From contig NC_052120.1 of NCBI RefSeq assembly GCF_012273895.1, positions 8,689,967-8,753,966 of the forward strand: DNA of 64,000 nt, written 5' to 3'. Below, piece by piece: positions 36,876 through 49,190 of the stretch. Source of the stretch: Zerene cesonia. Its lineage: Eukaryota > Arthropoda > Insecta > Lepidoptera > Pieridae. The notes under the pieces were generated by a model that had not been told where the DNA came from, did not search any database, and saw only the letters and a list, made by a program, of their open reading frames with translations. Position 1 is the stretch's first letter. Every line of letters starts with the position of its first letter. Both the position numbers and the translations under genes were made by a program.

Positions 36876-38478
36876 TACTACCATATGCTTCATATAATTC
36901 GAAATTATTGATAGAAAAAAACAAATGCTTAATTTACAATGTTTATTCTTAAATAATTTTTCTCCGTATTTTAAACCGTTAATCATTCTTGTAATGCATC
37001 ACCATTACTTCAGTAATGTAATACCATTCATAATAACAATCCCTTCTAACAGTTAACACTCATCAGACATCGGCGCATATCAAATGTCTAACAATATTGT
37101 ACAAAACATAAAAAAGCTGTACAATATGTACTTTAAATATATAATTCAATATTAATATAAATTCTAAATACAAAATCCTGATTTTCATTATGTCTGGGCA
37201 CTCAATACACATCATGTGTTAATTAACATAAAATCAATAGATATTTATATTTACATTGTAGAGCAAAATCATAAACTTCTCTTTCATGTATTTTTACTTC
37301 AGTATTATTAAAATTGTCGGGACTTATAAGGCTTTAGATTATTCTACAAATGTAGACTGTAATTTAACAATGCTATAGAAATTATAATTTAATTATTCTC
37401 GTAATAAACATCGCACATTTCAGAACATCAGCAGTAGAAAATATAAAAATACAATCAATATGATAGTCTACTGAAAGAGAATAATAATAATCATAGAACT
37501 CAAACATAAATAAAATTAAAATTAAGTAAGTTATTTCTTATAGGTAAAAATACCCTGCTATAAAATAAAAAGTATTCATTAAAATAGAATTCTACACATT
37601 CAAACATAGTGTTAGGTAAAAAGCATCAATAAATATTGTACAACACACTGAAATTGAACTTTTCGGTGCTCAAGTAAGTAGACATGGAAGAATGTAAAGA
37701 TATAAATGGTACTCATAATTATAAATTAGCTTTAGGGCTAAGAAAAAGAAGTACAATGCTACAACAATGTCACACATAGAATATGGTGTCCTTAAAAAAG
37801 TAAAACCTTATTTATATTAATTAGTTATGGAAGAAAACTATGCCAATTAGTGACACTAGCCTATTCAAAAAAAAAAAAAAAAATACTTGATAAAAATAAA
37901 CCAATAATTTTCAGGTATTTCTTATACTTTCTCTAGAAAAAAAAAAAAAAATTGCATATTATGCACAGTATTTGTGACTGTTGATATTTTCTGTATACCA
38001 TATCATTGATGATTTACAAAGCATAATACACTTACATTAAATAACATGTAGTTTTTATAATGAAAAAATAATTTACTATTAATATTAGACAATTAATATT
38101 ATTTATAGGGAACACTTATCTATTCTTGGCCTATATGCCAACTGTAAAATTCATATTATTGCATTATTTTCACAAATAATTGTTCATTACGCATTTTGTA
38201 TTCATACCATTACAATTTACCAATCAAATCACATTCACAATCTAGCTCTGATATGAATTTTTAAAAATTTCATTATTATATTATTGTTTTTCCTCCCTCA
38301 CCAACATTCCAACCTTCAATTATTCCTATGTAATGCATTATTTACAGTCTATAGTGATAAAATATTAAGGCAGGTTTAGTTAAATCCTTCTAGACATTTA
38401 AATTAGTAACTATTTGTACGTATGGATGGGGGACTAATGAGAAATGTCAACATTCTGCTGGAGAATGTACATTATGTA

Positions 38479-39675
38479 TTAGGAAACATTTTCCATTTCC
38501 GGTTCGCCAGTAGATAATGTCCTGGGAGGTGAAGAGTGGGCTAGCTGTGAAAAGACTTCTTTTTCACCCAACGCAAGGGGATCAGGCTGAGTCGCGGGAG
38601 AAGGCACATATACCATCATTGACGGTGATACTGGTCTTACTACACTCGTACCAGTAGCTTCTTGCTCCTCCAAAAACCTGTCCATGTAGTCTGTGTGACC
38701 TGGATGCAATGTGTACTTCTTCTTTTCCAATCTTGTTTTGTTTGCAAATATATCATGCCTTTCTGTTTTCTTCCAAATGTAGTAGAATTGAACAAGTTCT
38801 CCAACAGACCGTGTTCTTACTTTCTGCTGTCTTATTAAATGGAAGTCTTTGCCATGAATTTTTATACCATTCTCAAAGTTCCGACATTCCTCTTCAGACC
38901 ACACATTTGCATGAGCTGGTGTTTGAGAGGATATGCGACGTCTTCTAAGAGCTTCGTCAACATTGTGTCCACATTGTTGGAGAAGAAATAGAGCTTCTTC
39001 ATCATCACGTAATTGCTTTCCCCGTGGAACAGCATCAACACCAGTACCACAGTTCATTGCACAAATTTTCCTCATATAATCTTCTATCACTTTTTCATCA
39101 AGAATATTTGGGTTCCATAATAGTTTATCCTCATTTTCATATGGTAGAGCATCATCGTAACTGCATAATCCTTCTGGAATACCAGCTTGATAGTCACTAC
39201 CAACCATAATTGTTTTCTTCCAATCATCTTCATCTGGACTATAATCATAGTCGTCTTCTTCTTCTGAAGGCGGTCGAGAACCAGACCTGAGACATCTCGT
39301 AGCTTCGGGACTAGCAGTTGTCTCAGTATAAAGCTGCTGCAGTGCAGACTCAGGTTTCTCATTTTCTTCAGGAACTACCTCAGGAGGTTGTTCTGGAATC
39401 GACTTATCCATGTTTCTATTATAACCGTATAAAGCAAGTAATTCTTCCAATGGCATATCACCTTCACGCTGCAGGCTGTTCAACTCCGCTTTCGGGTCTT
39501 GGTGCTCGCCTGCCGCCAAAGCTTCTTCTTCGTCTAATGTTCTCTCGTCGTCGAAATCATTTACCATCATTTCAACAGTCGGCTCGAAGAGGGATTTGTC
39601 GTTCCCCACGTCCATACTGGCATCTTGTTCGCTTATATTGGTTACCAGCGCGCAATCTGACATGACTAACACCAC
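38479..39675 (-). CDS. MIER1: MIER1-type ELM2-SANT transcriptional corepressor
   Basis: A single uninterrupted frame of 398 codons. The N-terminal 150 residues are acidic and low in complexity (SEEEDDYDYSPDEDDW at 137-152). An ELM2 region runs from about 154 to 250 (MVGSDYQAGIPEGL, then LLQQCGHNVDEALRRRR) and a SANT domain from about 257 to 305 (VWSEEECRNFENGIKIHGKD, VGELVQFYYIWKKTERHD). MIER proteins recruit class I histone deacetylases through ELM2-SANT and act in the nucleus. An alternative start is the second Met (MSDCALV, 39663). The coding region has no intron. It lies head-to-head with TMEM87, 1.24 kb apart. Confidence 0.92.
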   Translation of the reverse strand: MVLVMSDCALVTNISEQDASMDVGNDKSLFEPTVEMMVNDFDDERTLDEEEALAAGEHQDPKAELNSLQREGDMPLEELLALYGYNRNMDKSIPEQPPEVVPEENEKPESALQQLYTETTASPEATRCLRSGSRPPSEEEDDYDYSPDEDDWKKTIMVGSDYQAGIPEGLCSYDDALPYENEDKLLWNPNILDEKVIEDYMRKICAMNCGTGVDAVPRGKQLRDDEEALFLLQQCGHNVDEALRRRRISSQTPAHANVWSEEECRNFENGIKIHGKDFHLIRQQKVRTRSVGELVQFYYIWKKTERHDIFANKTRLEKKKYTLHPGHTDYMDRFLEEQEATGTSVVRPVSPSMMVYVPSPATQPDPLALGEKEVFSQLAHSSPPRTLSTGEPEMENVS

Positions 39676-40917
39676 TGACTATGGAGAACGGCGCTTCCAA
39701 AACATGACAACTTTTCAACGATACTGATGTCTTCATATAGTGTTTTAAGGTTAATTTAACTATTTTTGACTTACTTTTTACATGTTAAATATAACAAAAA
39801 AAGGAAAATACGACAAACAAAACAAAAATATTTTGACACGGAAACTACTGAACCAAGGTTGTCGACGGCAGTGTGACCATTTCATAGAATCAAAATACCC
39901 AAATTATTATAAAAAAAGCGGACAATATCATTTAAAATATTAAACAGAATTTTTTCATACAAGAACTAAAAACGTACTAAAATATAGCTAACTAAATAAA
40001 ATCAATCATTTTATACCAATTTAGTCTAGATCATAATTTCCATGTCTTGGAATAATTATGTAAATTATGCTTTTATGGACATAAAATATTGTTACATGAA
40101 TGTTACACTCATTTTTCACAAGGCCGAGGAAACAGATAAAAAATTTTCAGGATCATATTATAATTAACATTTCCTGAAAAGATAGCTTAACTTTACTATA
40201 TAGCAACACTATCAGTTTGAATACTCGTATCAGATAAATGGAAAATAATATAATGCTGTTAAACTTCCATAACATAAAATGCATTGAATTTTATAGTATC
40301 AAAAATTTTCGTGATTTAATGTAATTAATATAAATTTAATATTCATTGTAACGCCATCATCATCATCATCATCAGCCCTTATATGTTCCCACTGCTGGGA
40401 CACAGGCCTCCTATGAGGGTTCAGGCCATAATCCACCACGCTGACCAAGTGCGGGTTGGCAGAAGTCACATGTCGTCGAACTTTTGATTCTCGGACATGC
40501 CGGTTTCCTCGCGATGTTTTCCTTCACCGTTTTAAGCTATAACGCCAACTAATGTTAAAAATTAAAAAAAAACATGAGATGCTGTGGTAATTACCTATTC
40601 AAGTGCCTAAATTAAGAAAAAAAACCTATTTATTAGTGTAGTCTGTAGTGGAACTTGGAAAACCACAGAGAAAGTAAAATACTACGCAAAAATAAAAAAA
40701 TTCTAAATATTTTATGACAGTGACAGTCTTAATCTGTGGTGACAGTTAATAGACGTCATGTTTTTAGAGTCGTCAAGTGTGTTTGATCGAAAAATGTAAT
40801 AAATTTTTAACGCTAAAAAATATATTTTGTATTTAAAAAAGCGTTAGAAATATGTTCCGACAATATTTTATAGAGAATAATTAAGATAGTTACCCTGTTA
40901 GTATATTAGGTGTTACG
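39676..40917. other. Divergent promoter region of MIER1 and TMEM87
   Basis: The 1.24 kb between two divergent starts contains a LINE-derived repeat (40360-40545) in its middle; the remaining roughly 700 and 370 bp must hold the promoters unless they are bidirectional. Confidence 0.45.
40360..40545. repeat. RTE-like LINE 3' end with CAT repeats
   Basis: CATCATCATCATCATCATCA leads into CCACTGCTGGGACACAGGCC, CCACCACGCTGACCAAGTGC and TTTCCTCGCGATGTTTTCC, a widespread lepidopteran retrotransposon end. Confidence 0.65.
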
Positions 40918-43900
40918 ATGTATATTTTAAGAACTGTATTTATACTAGTCGTAGCAGCCTTTAGATTTGTTATAAGTTTTTCCGATGTTGGAAAATGGGA
41001 CTTACTACTTAATGGGGTAAGTGATAAGGATTTCATACAGATTCATCATGGGTTTTCTTCTTGTTCGACATGTGCCCAAATTATCGATTTTATTATACCT
41101 ACCCAATATTATGTTATACTAATGACTCATTTTAATTCTAACACAGTGATAGCGGTTTCCTTTATCACCATTCTAACTGCGACGATAAGAAAAACTAGCG
41201 TTTATTATATATACCTGCATAACTTTTTATTTATAATCTTTTTCAGGAAACCTGTAACTTTACAGTAGCAAAATCATTGTTTAAGGACTCAAAATTAATT
41301 ATTGTATGTAAGTATGATTTATTTGTCATCTTATCAAATCTTATAAAGTCTAATAATGAAATTACAATATATGTTGCAATTATATATCATTACTATGTTT
41401 TACATTAAGTTTGTTGTGCATATCAGGTGTTTTATTTATTAAATTAATTTTTAGTACATTGTCAAGAGCCTGCAAATCTAACTGTGGCATATTCTTGGAG
41501 GCAGACACCATGTTCTCCAGAATACAACCATTTTTTCGAAAAGGTAAATTACTAGTTTGTATTTGAAATTTACTTATATTATAATAATGATAATCTGTCT
41601 GGCTGTTTGGTGTGGATTATTTTTATTTAAAATCCTTAATAGGTATTGATAGTAATGATTTATGTAATGTATGAATCAAAGATAAGGTAATAGACATTAC
41701 GAGATAGGAAGATTGGATAGTCGTTGAACATAATTGTTTCGCTTGAAGCTCACACATCTTACAAAATACTTTGTGTCTTGACTGCTTTAAAAAAAGTACA
41801 TTTTAGAAACTTCCATTTACTTAGAAATCTGTTTTAGAGTACTGTTGTTAGTATAGTTGCATTATATAGTCATGTTTAACTTTTTACAAAATTTTTGAAT
41901 ACATTTATATGTATATGTGGTATTATTAACATACTTTTACTGCATTTTTTTTTTATGTGCCGTTAACAATTATTCATTTATATTACTCTTACAGTATAAC
42001 TGAATTCCATACAGTAATAGTTATAGAGCCATTAAAACAACAGCTAAGACAGTCACTAGAGAGTTCTATTACTTTTTTAAATTGTGTTTAAGTGATCATA
42101 GTTTTATAGAGAATAATATAATTGTTATATATTTCAGCGAATTGTAGACTGCTCAAATGTGGTTGAACGACCAATGCTCATTAGCAACCGCAGCTCGGGT
42201 CAAGCTATAAATGTTGTGCAAGCAGTTACATGCGATGGCAAAAATCCCATTTTTTTTTATAATGAAAAAGACAAAGGATCTGAGACTGATCAAAGTGTAA
42301 AGTCTGTGAGTATAAGCCTAACTTTTATTTCTTAATTAATTGAAAAAAAAATCTGTAAGAATATAAAAACTGAATTAATGGCTGACTTAAATTTAATTTT
42401 TAGTTTTATAGCATTGATATTTGAAATACTTTATAAATGAGAAATTTGAAAGAATTGAAAAAATTTGATCATGAGGCGGGATTCAAACCCGCATCTTTTT
42501 GCCAAACTGTAGCAACGCCTAGCCTATCAGCCACCGATGATTCCACTTCTGCAATCCATTTTCTTCTACTCATTCGTATTATGTGACTAAGGGACACCCC
42601 ATTAATAATGACTGACTTGTCAAAGTTACTGGAAAGTGTCTAAATATTTCTCATCACATTTAGTGTCAGTATAGAATGTCACAGTTCACACATCCTATCC
42701 TACTTCCTTATAAATCCGAAAGTTTGTTAGGATGTGTTTGTGTGTTTTTGTTGCTCTTTCAATTGGTGTGTTGTTGCGATTGCAATAAAATTTAGTACAT
42801 ACACAGCTGGACAACTGGAATTACATATAGGCAAATTTTATCCCGATATTCCTACGGGATACGGACTTACGCGGGTGAAACCGCGGGGTGCGGCTAGTCA
42901 TTTATATTTTTAATACAAAAAACATATTAAATAATTTTATGATTTTCCTGTTGTTGCAGCTTACCCCATCATTATTAACAGTGGATAGAGAAGGTGTCTA
43001 TGTACTCACCATGTCAGTAACAAGTAATATTAAGTATAAAGCATCATTGCACATTGAAATGGTAGCGCCATCTGGATATTTGTCTGCAGCAATATGGCCA
43101 TTTTTACCAGTAAGTTAATTTTTTTGAGAAGTCAAAAAAAGATTGTTTAGTAACCAACACTAATCTATATTTCATTTGACATGTACATATGTATGTTATG
43201 TTTTAATATTCCTACTCAATTATCTTTTGATACTACAAGTAAATAAATCCATGAATTACTTCAAAACTGTTTGCTCTCTGAGATTATCTTTAATTCCTAT
43301 CTACAGAGTAATATCTCAACATTCAGAGCGACATTTTATGGCTAATATTAATTAGGCAAGGCACTTATATATTTTAAGTACCTAATAAGTGACCTTTATT
43401 ATATTTACCTTCATGTATTTGTCATAAAAAACGTATTTTCTTTCTTTTTTCTTATTATTATCAAATTGATAATTTCTTTTAAGAAGCAGAATTTATCTGC
43501 AATTTTCAATAATCACCAAATCATATTCAAGTTAATAATAATAACATTGTTATATTTCAGTTCTTTGGTGTGATGTGTGGTGTGTACGCACTATTGTGTG
43601 CGGGCTGGCTAATTGTGTGCGGACTGCAATGGCGTGACCTACTTAGGATACAGTATTGGATTGGTGGAGTAGCGCTACTTGGTATGGTGGAGAGTGCTAC
43701 ATACTATGGGGTCTATTCGTCCATTAATAGCACTGGGTAATTTTGATTTTTTATTTGCAAATTAATTAAGTATCGGCACTTAAATTGAAAGAAAAACATT
43801 TATTCAACAATTCTTGTTAAATAAAAACTTATGTTTTTAATTACGTTATTTGTTATAGTGTTTCATTCCCTAATACTTAGTTAATTGCATTTTAAGAATT

Positions 43901-46139
43901 GTATTTGATTTTAATTTATTTTCTATGAGAATTTTTTAGATGTTTTGTTCTATTTTAAAATCTTCTAATTGACCACAGTTACTTCAACGCGGGCGTGTTT
44001 ATGTTCGCTGAGTGGGTGTCAGTGGCGAAGCGTGCGTTGGCTCGCATGCTCGTCATCATCGTGTCGCTTGGCTTTGGGATTGTGAAGTGAGTTTTATGTT
44101 TCCATGCAGAGTTGATGTAGTAGGTACTGAAATTATTTCACATGTGACACACCTTTCTTTTTAGTGCTTCGCATTTTTCCCGCCTTTTTTGACAAACCTT
44201 TTTTTCTTATATGGCAATAAGATTAAACTATTTGCCAGTAAAATATATATTTTTTAATTTTGAATTCGCTTTGGACTATTCAGCGCTGCCATCTCAATTT
44301 TTTTGCAATTTTCCCGCCCTTTTTAACTTTTTTCTTCCCCTCCAGGCCGCGGCTGGGGCCCGCGCTGCAGCGCGTGCTCGGCACGGGCGCGCTGTGGGCT
44401 CTCCTGGCCGGTATCGACGCGTGGCTCCGCCTGCACCACAAGGCGGACGACTCGAACCGCGACCTGTTGCTGTCCGAGGCGCCGCTCTCGCTGCTGGACA
44501 GCGCCATCTGTTGGTGGGTGTTCGTGTCGCTCGCGCATACGATGCGCACGCTGCAACTGAGGAGGTGAGTCTATATCATTTATTTCTACAAAACACCATC
44601 GTTTTTGGGAATGTAGGTTAATAAAATAGTAATGATAAATTTTTAATTATTATAATGAAATTGAAATTGTTTTATTGTCTTATCTTTTCAAGAGGTGAAG
44701 AAGAAAGATTGTATCAGCAATTTTAAATTCGAGTGATATAATATGGAAAATTAAGCAAGGCAGTCAATTTAGCAGTCAAACTGTAAAACCATTTACTATA
44801 GTGGATAATTAATTTTCAAAATGTATTCGATGCATTGTCACAGCGAATTGATGCTGTAATCAATTATATGTGGTTATTTTGGTTAAAATAATAATTTTTG
44901 TTCCAGAAACGCAATTAAGCTGTCCCTATACAAATATTTCACAAACACGTTAATATTCGCTGTCATTGCATCTGTGATATTTATGCTCTACACTCTTAAG
45001 TCATACAGGATTCTTTTTTGTATAACGGTAAGTAGTATCTTTGCTGCAGTACTTCGTTGGCTGTACTGTAATGACGACATTATAAAATACCGGCTGCGCC
45101 CCGCGGTTTCACCCTTGGTAGTCCGTATCCCGTAGGAATATCGGGATAAAAAGTTGCCTATATGTTATTCCAGTTTTCTAGCTGTCTACGTACCAAATTT
45201 CATTGCAATCGGTTCTGTACTTTTTGCGTAAAAGAGCAACAAACACACACACATCCTTACAAACTTTCGCATTTATAATATTAGTAGGATAGGAAGTAGG
45301 ATTAGTAGGATAATAAGATTATAGAAAAAAAGAGCTTATCATAGTATTAACTTCTCAAAAAACAGATTTGCGTCTTGTAGCTTCGTGAGGTTGAATAATG
45401 GATTTCTCATTTTATTTATTTTTTTATTTGTTCGCCCAGGATTGGAAGGAAGTGTGGATGGACGAAGCGTTCTGGCACATCCTGTTCGCTTGCGTGCTCA
45501 CTGCTATCATGGTGCTGTGGCGGCCGACCAACAACAACCAGCGGTACGCGTTCACGCCGCTGCTGGACAACGCTGAGGATGATGAGGGTAGGTGTAAAAA
45601 AAATTTTTTTTTTTTCATTCTCTTTAAAAAAATGCATCGTAGATAAATAAGACATAATCAATAGACCGTTTCTAAATTAATAATGAAGTAGAAATTTGGA
45701 AGTGAATAATGAATTTGTAATTGAAAACTTGTGTCGTATTTCAGTCATTGCATTTGCTGTTATTTCATACGTATTGAAATTCATGATTTAAATTTCATTG
45801 ATAAAAATAAATAGCAAGCATGGCAAGGTACTTAAAAAAAATATCTTCAACTTCGATCGTAATCATTCGCAATTGAAAATAAATCAGTTGCTACATTTTT
45901 TTTTCTCTCTCTTAACAGACGAAGAAGACCAATTCGTCAACGACGCATACGGCGTCAAAATGCGTGGCACAAGTATCAGCGAGCCCGCGGACAATCGCGA
46001 TCTTCCCGAACCGAACACTACCTCGCTGGACTCCGACTTGCGTTGGGTGGAAGAAAATATACCCACCAGCTCATTGCCCTTGTTGGATTCGGATGAAGAA
46101 ATAATAAACACAAAGTTTGAAGTGTCGAAGATGCAGTAA
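40918..46139 (+). CDS. TMEM87A: TMEM87 (GOLD-domain seven-transmembrane protein)
   Basis: Eleven coding exons join in phase to 519 residues: 40918-41016, 41247-41307, 41455-41543, 42138-42305, 42960-43109, 43561-43736, 43979-44086, 44346-44564, 44907-45027, 45440-45587, 45919-46139. A signal peptide (1 to about 21) is followed by a Cys-containing luminal domain, then APSGYLSAAIWPFLPFFGVM leading into TM1, and six further membrane segments to about residue 415, including SLGFGIVKPRLG, the family's marker region. An acidic cytosolic tail (DEEDQFVND and onward) closes it. Relatives are Golgi proteins with a GOLD domain on a GPCR-like bundle, linked to endosome-to-Golgi transport and mechanosensing. 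Exon 8 is strikingly GC-rich. Introns 4 and 9 carry repeats. Confidence 0.93.
42376..42618 (-). repeat. tRNA-derived SINE, copy 3, 5'-truncated
   Basis: Element 42389-42605 in TMEM87 intron 4 is flanked by TAATGGCTGACTT (42376-42388) and TAATGACTGACTT (42606-42618), a 13-bp duplication with one change. The minus-strand tRNA-like block is 42467-42542. The end away from the AT-rich 3' segment is shortened, as in 5' truncation. Confidence 0.75.
42698..42898 (+). repeat. Helitron-like element in TMEM87 intron 4
   Basis: Same family as 15716-15918; the tail reads CCGCGGGGTGCGGCTAGT. It ends about 60 bp before exon 5. Confidence 0.65.
45089..45290 (-). repeat. Helitron-like element in TMEM87 intron 9, reversed
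   Basis: It reads from the tail (GGCTGCGCCCCGCGGTTTCA) to the start (AATATTAGTAGGAT). It lies about 60 bp after exon 9. Confidence 0.7.
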
Positions 46140-46800
46140 ACATAGTATTATTAATTAAATGTGTCTGTGCATTTGTTGTTTGATTTTTTACCAATTTTTG
46201 TGAAAAATTGTAAATGTTATGTAATTAAATAAATTAATGAGGATTTGTAATTGTTTTCGTAGATATTTTAAATACTAGTTTTATAAATCTTATCATTATT
46301 CATTTATCGATGTTGTCTTATACATGATTGGATTATCTGTTTACAAATTTCGCTAGAAAATAAGCGATTTATACATTTAATGTGGACTGGGAGGGAAACA
46401 TATTTTTCAGCAGTGAATTAAGGACAACATTCTATATTGTTGGAAAATAAAAATAAAATGATATTTTTTTAAATTTATTTATAGATATGGTAATAATTGT
46501 CTTTGGTATATTCAAATATACTTCCAAAAGATTATGAGTTTGATTTAAAGTACATAATGATTCAATATACATTTTAAATAATTAATACATCACTTATACA
46601 TAAAAAGATAGCTTATAAACGTAATAATAAACATTTTATAATAATTGGTAATAATAATTATTATTTTGTCATTTAAAATGTAATGCTATTAAAAGTATTA
46701 AATAAAACATCTGGTCCAAATTATGCCTACAAAAACACATACATATTTGTGCGTATTAAATAAGAGTACTAATATTATTTACAATAAGGAATACTGATCA
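46140..46800. other. Convergent 3' ends of TMEM87 and ELMO
   Basis: AT-rich sequence between two convergent stop codons, containing both 3' untranslated regions. No gene seen. Confidence 0.5.
46228..46233 (+). terminator. Candidate TMEM87 polyadenylation signal
   Basis: An AATAAA hexamer lies 89 bp after the TMEM87 stop codon. Confidence 0.4.
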
Positions 46801-48999
46801 TTAATTGTTCTCATAATAAAAGTCATAGTCTTCCGGTTCTGGCGGAATTTGTGGTGGGTCCTGTGGAATGTCAATACCTTCAGCATCAAGCAAGCGCACT
46901 TTTATATCCATAGATAGCAATGTCTCTAAGTCATTCTCATACGATTTGCTTGACATCTTTTCTTTCAACAAAGCATTGATTCCATCTGTCCAGTAATCAA
47001 AGATTTGTTCATCAGGTGCAACAAAGTCCAATGATGGGACTTCAGCAGCCTTCAGTATTAAAGAGAATGCCAAATGAGGGCTACTTATTTTGCCCTTTAA
47101 GTCCTTCATGTGTGGACAATCTTTACCAACCACTACACATTTAATGTCAGCCACTGCCAATTTCGAGCCAAGTTCTTCTAAACTCGGCGTGCTCTTTTCG
47201 TCACACTCTCCGTAATGCAATACTTTATGGTTCGGTGACAAACGCACAAACCAAAACTTATCTTTTCTATTGATTTTCATGTACTTTTTAAATCTTGTTC
47301 CTCCAACTAGCACTCCAAGTCTTTGCTGTTGAATTAAATCTATTATTTCAGGAGTTATCTTTTCTTTTAATTCCACAATGGGCCTAGCATGGGATTCCCA
47401 CACTTCTCTGTTAGTTCGCTCTTGCTGCCACAGGTGTGTAATTTCATTGTAGGTTAGTTCTTTAACCTTCTGTCGGAATTTGTCAAATCCTTTAGGAGAA
47501 GCTGCTAGTGCTCTCGTAATTTGCTCTCTCACAACACTCAGTACTTTAATAAAGTCTTCGGTAGTTGCCCTCATTTCCTTCCAAGTCTTATTCAACAGAA
47601 CAATGCAGATACAAAACAGCTCTTCAAAAGGATGGTCATGAGTAAAAAATAATGGATGATAAGTTTGACCTTGTTCACTGGGAGATTCTCCAATGTGTAA
47701 TATCTCACATAAAAGCTTGACTAATTCAACACTTGTTTTACCAAATGGACATTCCTGTTCATCTGCTCTACAACTATTCCTCAACACAATCTTGGTGTAA
47801 TCTTCTCTGTAATTTCTTGCAAAATACAACATACAATCCAAAGCCAACACTCCAGGTGGGATTTCATTAAAATCCTTTATTGGATCTATTTCACATTTGA
47901 AACCCAGTTTCTTGAAATCTTTAGTCAAACTCCCGCCTTGTCGTCTTGTAGTTACTTCAATATTTGTATTGTTGTCATTTTCAAATGCATATTTTCTGAG
48001 CTCTTTTATTTTTTCTTGTGAATCCTGATCCTGTGCATCAGCTCTTTGCCGCATTCTCGGTTCTAAGAGACCCAAAGTTAACGTCTGTAATACATAGAGC
48101 TGATGTGCCAATTCTGTACCCAATGCTTCCTTTGATACATTCTTTGTAATGAGGTTTTCATATATTTTATTGCGTACTTGTTTAGAGCATAATGTTGCAG
48201 CAATTGTTTTTCGTTTAGTCAAATCTGCTTTGGAGAAGATGGCATTTATAAGAGCTATGGCATTTTGTTGGATCACTCTATCAGAATTCTCTAAATGGGA
48301 TATCAAGCTTGGAATAGTTATTTCCTTTTCGACATGCGAGTTCTTCCCTGAGCTATTTAGCACTATATTTTCAAGTATCGACAAACATGACTGGATTATC
48401 TTAGGGTCCTGTGTGTTAGCTTGATTGCTTACAAAACTAACAACTTTGTTGATGAACTGATTTTCTAAAATATCCCATGATATAATTCCATGATCCATCA
48501 ATTCAACAAATGTGACTAGTGCATATTTTAATGCAGTCCCTTTAAATTTTCCTGTCTCAATGTTGCTTATAATGAGAGATAAACCTTTTTTATTTATAAA
48601 TTCCAATGCAAAGGTCAAATCACTGCTTACAGTGGACAACTTCATCAGAGCAGCAGATTGCTCTGGTTCTGTACCAGTATTTATTTTTGCCAATATATCT
48701 TGAACCGTCTTTGCGGGAGATTGCTCCAGACGTAACACTGATCCATTCTTAATTTCGTTCCTATTTTTCTCTGTAATGTAATTTTGATTGTTGCTTTCTG
48801 AAAACTGTAGAGCATAATTGGAAGGGTCTGGGAGGCCCCACGCCTTACAAAGCAGTTGAATGATACTCGACAGAGGCTGACTTTGGTCAAACTCTATCAA
48901 TTGTGGTACCTTATCTGGCGCATTCAGCATTTCCACCGCAATCTTCAGGATAGTGGAATCTTTCGTCGCCGACGGCATTTTTATTGGCTTTACAGACAT
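46801..48999 (-). CDS. Ced-12: Engulfment and cell motility protein (ELMO/Ced-12)
   Basis: A single frame of 732 codons, the length of vertebrate ELMO1 (about 727). ELMO binds DOCK-family proteins to form a two-part Rac guanine-nucleotide exchange factor for phagocytosis, cell migration and myoblast fusion. In order: a ubiquitin-like Rho-binding N-terminus (about 15-95), helical armadillo-like repeats, the ELMO domain with HPLFFTHDHPFEELFCICIV, a PH domain from about LGVLVGGTRFKKYMK to the YWTDGINALL helix, and a C-terminal Pro-rich PQDPPQIPPEP (712-722) that in relatives binds the DOCK SH3 domain. The whole coding region lacks introns, with no sign of decay. It converges with TMEM87. Confidence 0.95.
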   Translation of the reverse strand: MSVKPIKMPSATKDSTILKIAVEMLNAPDKVPQLIEFDQSQPLSSIIQLLCKAWGLPDPSNYALQFSESNNQNYITEKNRNEIKNGSVLRLEQSPAKTVQDILAKINTGTEPEQSAALMKLSTVSSDLTFALEFINKKGLSLIISNIETGKFKGTALKYALVTFVELMDHGIISWDILENQFINKVVSFVSNQANTQDPKIIQSCLSILENIVLNSSGKNSHVEKEITIPSLISHLENSDRVIQQNAIALINAIFSKADLTKRKTIAATLCSKQVRNKIYENLITKNVSKEALGTELAHQLYVLQTLTLGLLEPRMRQRADAQDQDSQEKIKELRKYAFENDNNTNIEVTTRRQGGSLTKDFKKLGFKCEIDPIKDFNEIPPGVLALDCMLYFARNYREDYTKIVLRNSCRADEQECPFGKTSVELVKLLCEILHIGESPSEQGQTYHPLFFTHDHPFEELFCICIVLLNKTWKEMRATTEDFIKVLSVVREQITRALAASPKGFDKFRQKVKELTYNEITHLWQQERTNREVWESHARPIVELKEKITPEIIDLIQQQRLGVLVGGTRFKKYMKINRKDKFWFVRLSPNHKVLHYGECDEKSTPSLEELGSKLAVADIKCVVVGKDCPHMKDLKGKISSPHLAFSLILKAAEVPSLDFVAPDEQIFDYWTDGINALLKEKMSSKSYENDLETLLSMDIKVRLLDAEGIDIPQDPPQIPPEPEDYDFYYENN

Positions 49000-49190
49000 T
49001 TATTCACCATTTGACAATAAACTTCCTGGACACGAACGCGCAGAATAGATTAAGGAAACAAATCGGCCCCAAAAACATTAAACAGATTTGACTTTGAAGT
49101 TTGACAATAGAAAATTCTAATTGACAGACATCGACTTGACATTATACTCTGATACTCCATAACCTTCCGTTTAATAATGATTACCCAATA

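Larger units (their letters stand above)
35648..38478. other. Intergenic between KIFBP and MIER1
   Basis: It contains three dispersed repeats (36040-36215, 36230-36415, 36660-36875) and then AT-rich sequence from about 36.9 to 38.5 kb that probably includes the long 3' untranslated region of the MIER1 gene. Two A-runs lie at 37869-37882 and 37938-37951. No gene is seen. Confidence 0.5.

Noticed and set aside
40918..41268. 116-codon frame starting at the TMEM87 ATG
   Set aside because: It reads through the donor at 41017 into the intron; only the first 33 codons are coding.
44211..44621. 136-codon frame over TMEM87 exon 8
   Set aside because: It is a shadow in the wrong frame caused by GC-rich codons; the proper frame continues the KPRLG segment.
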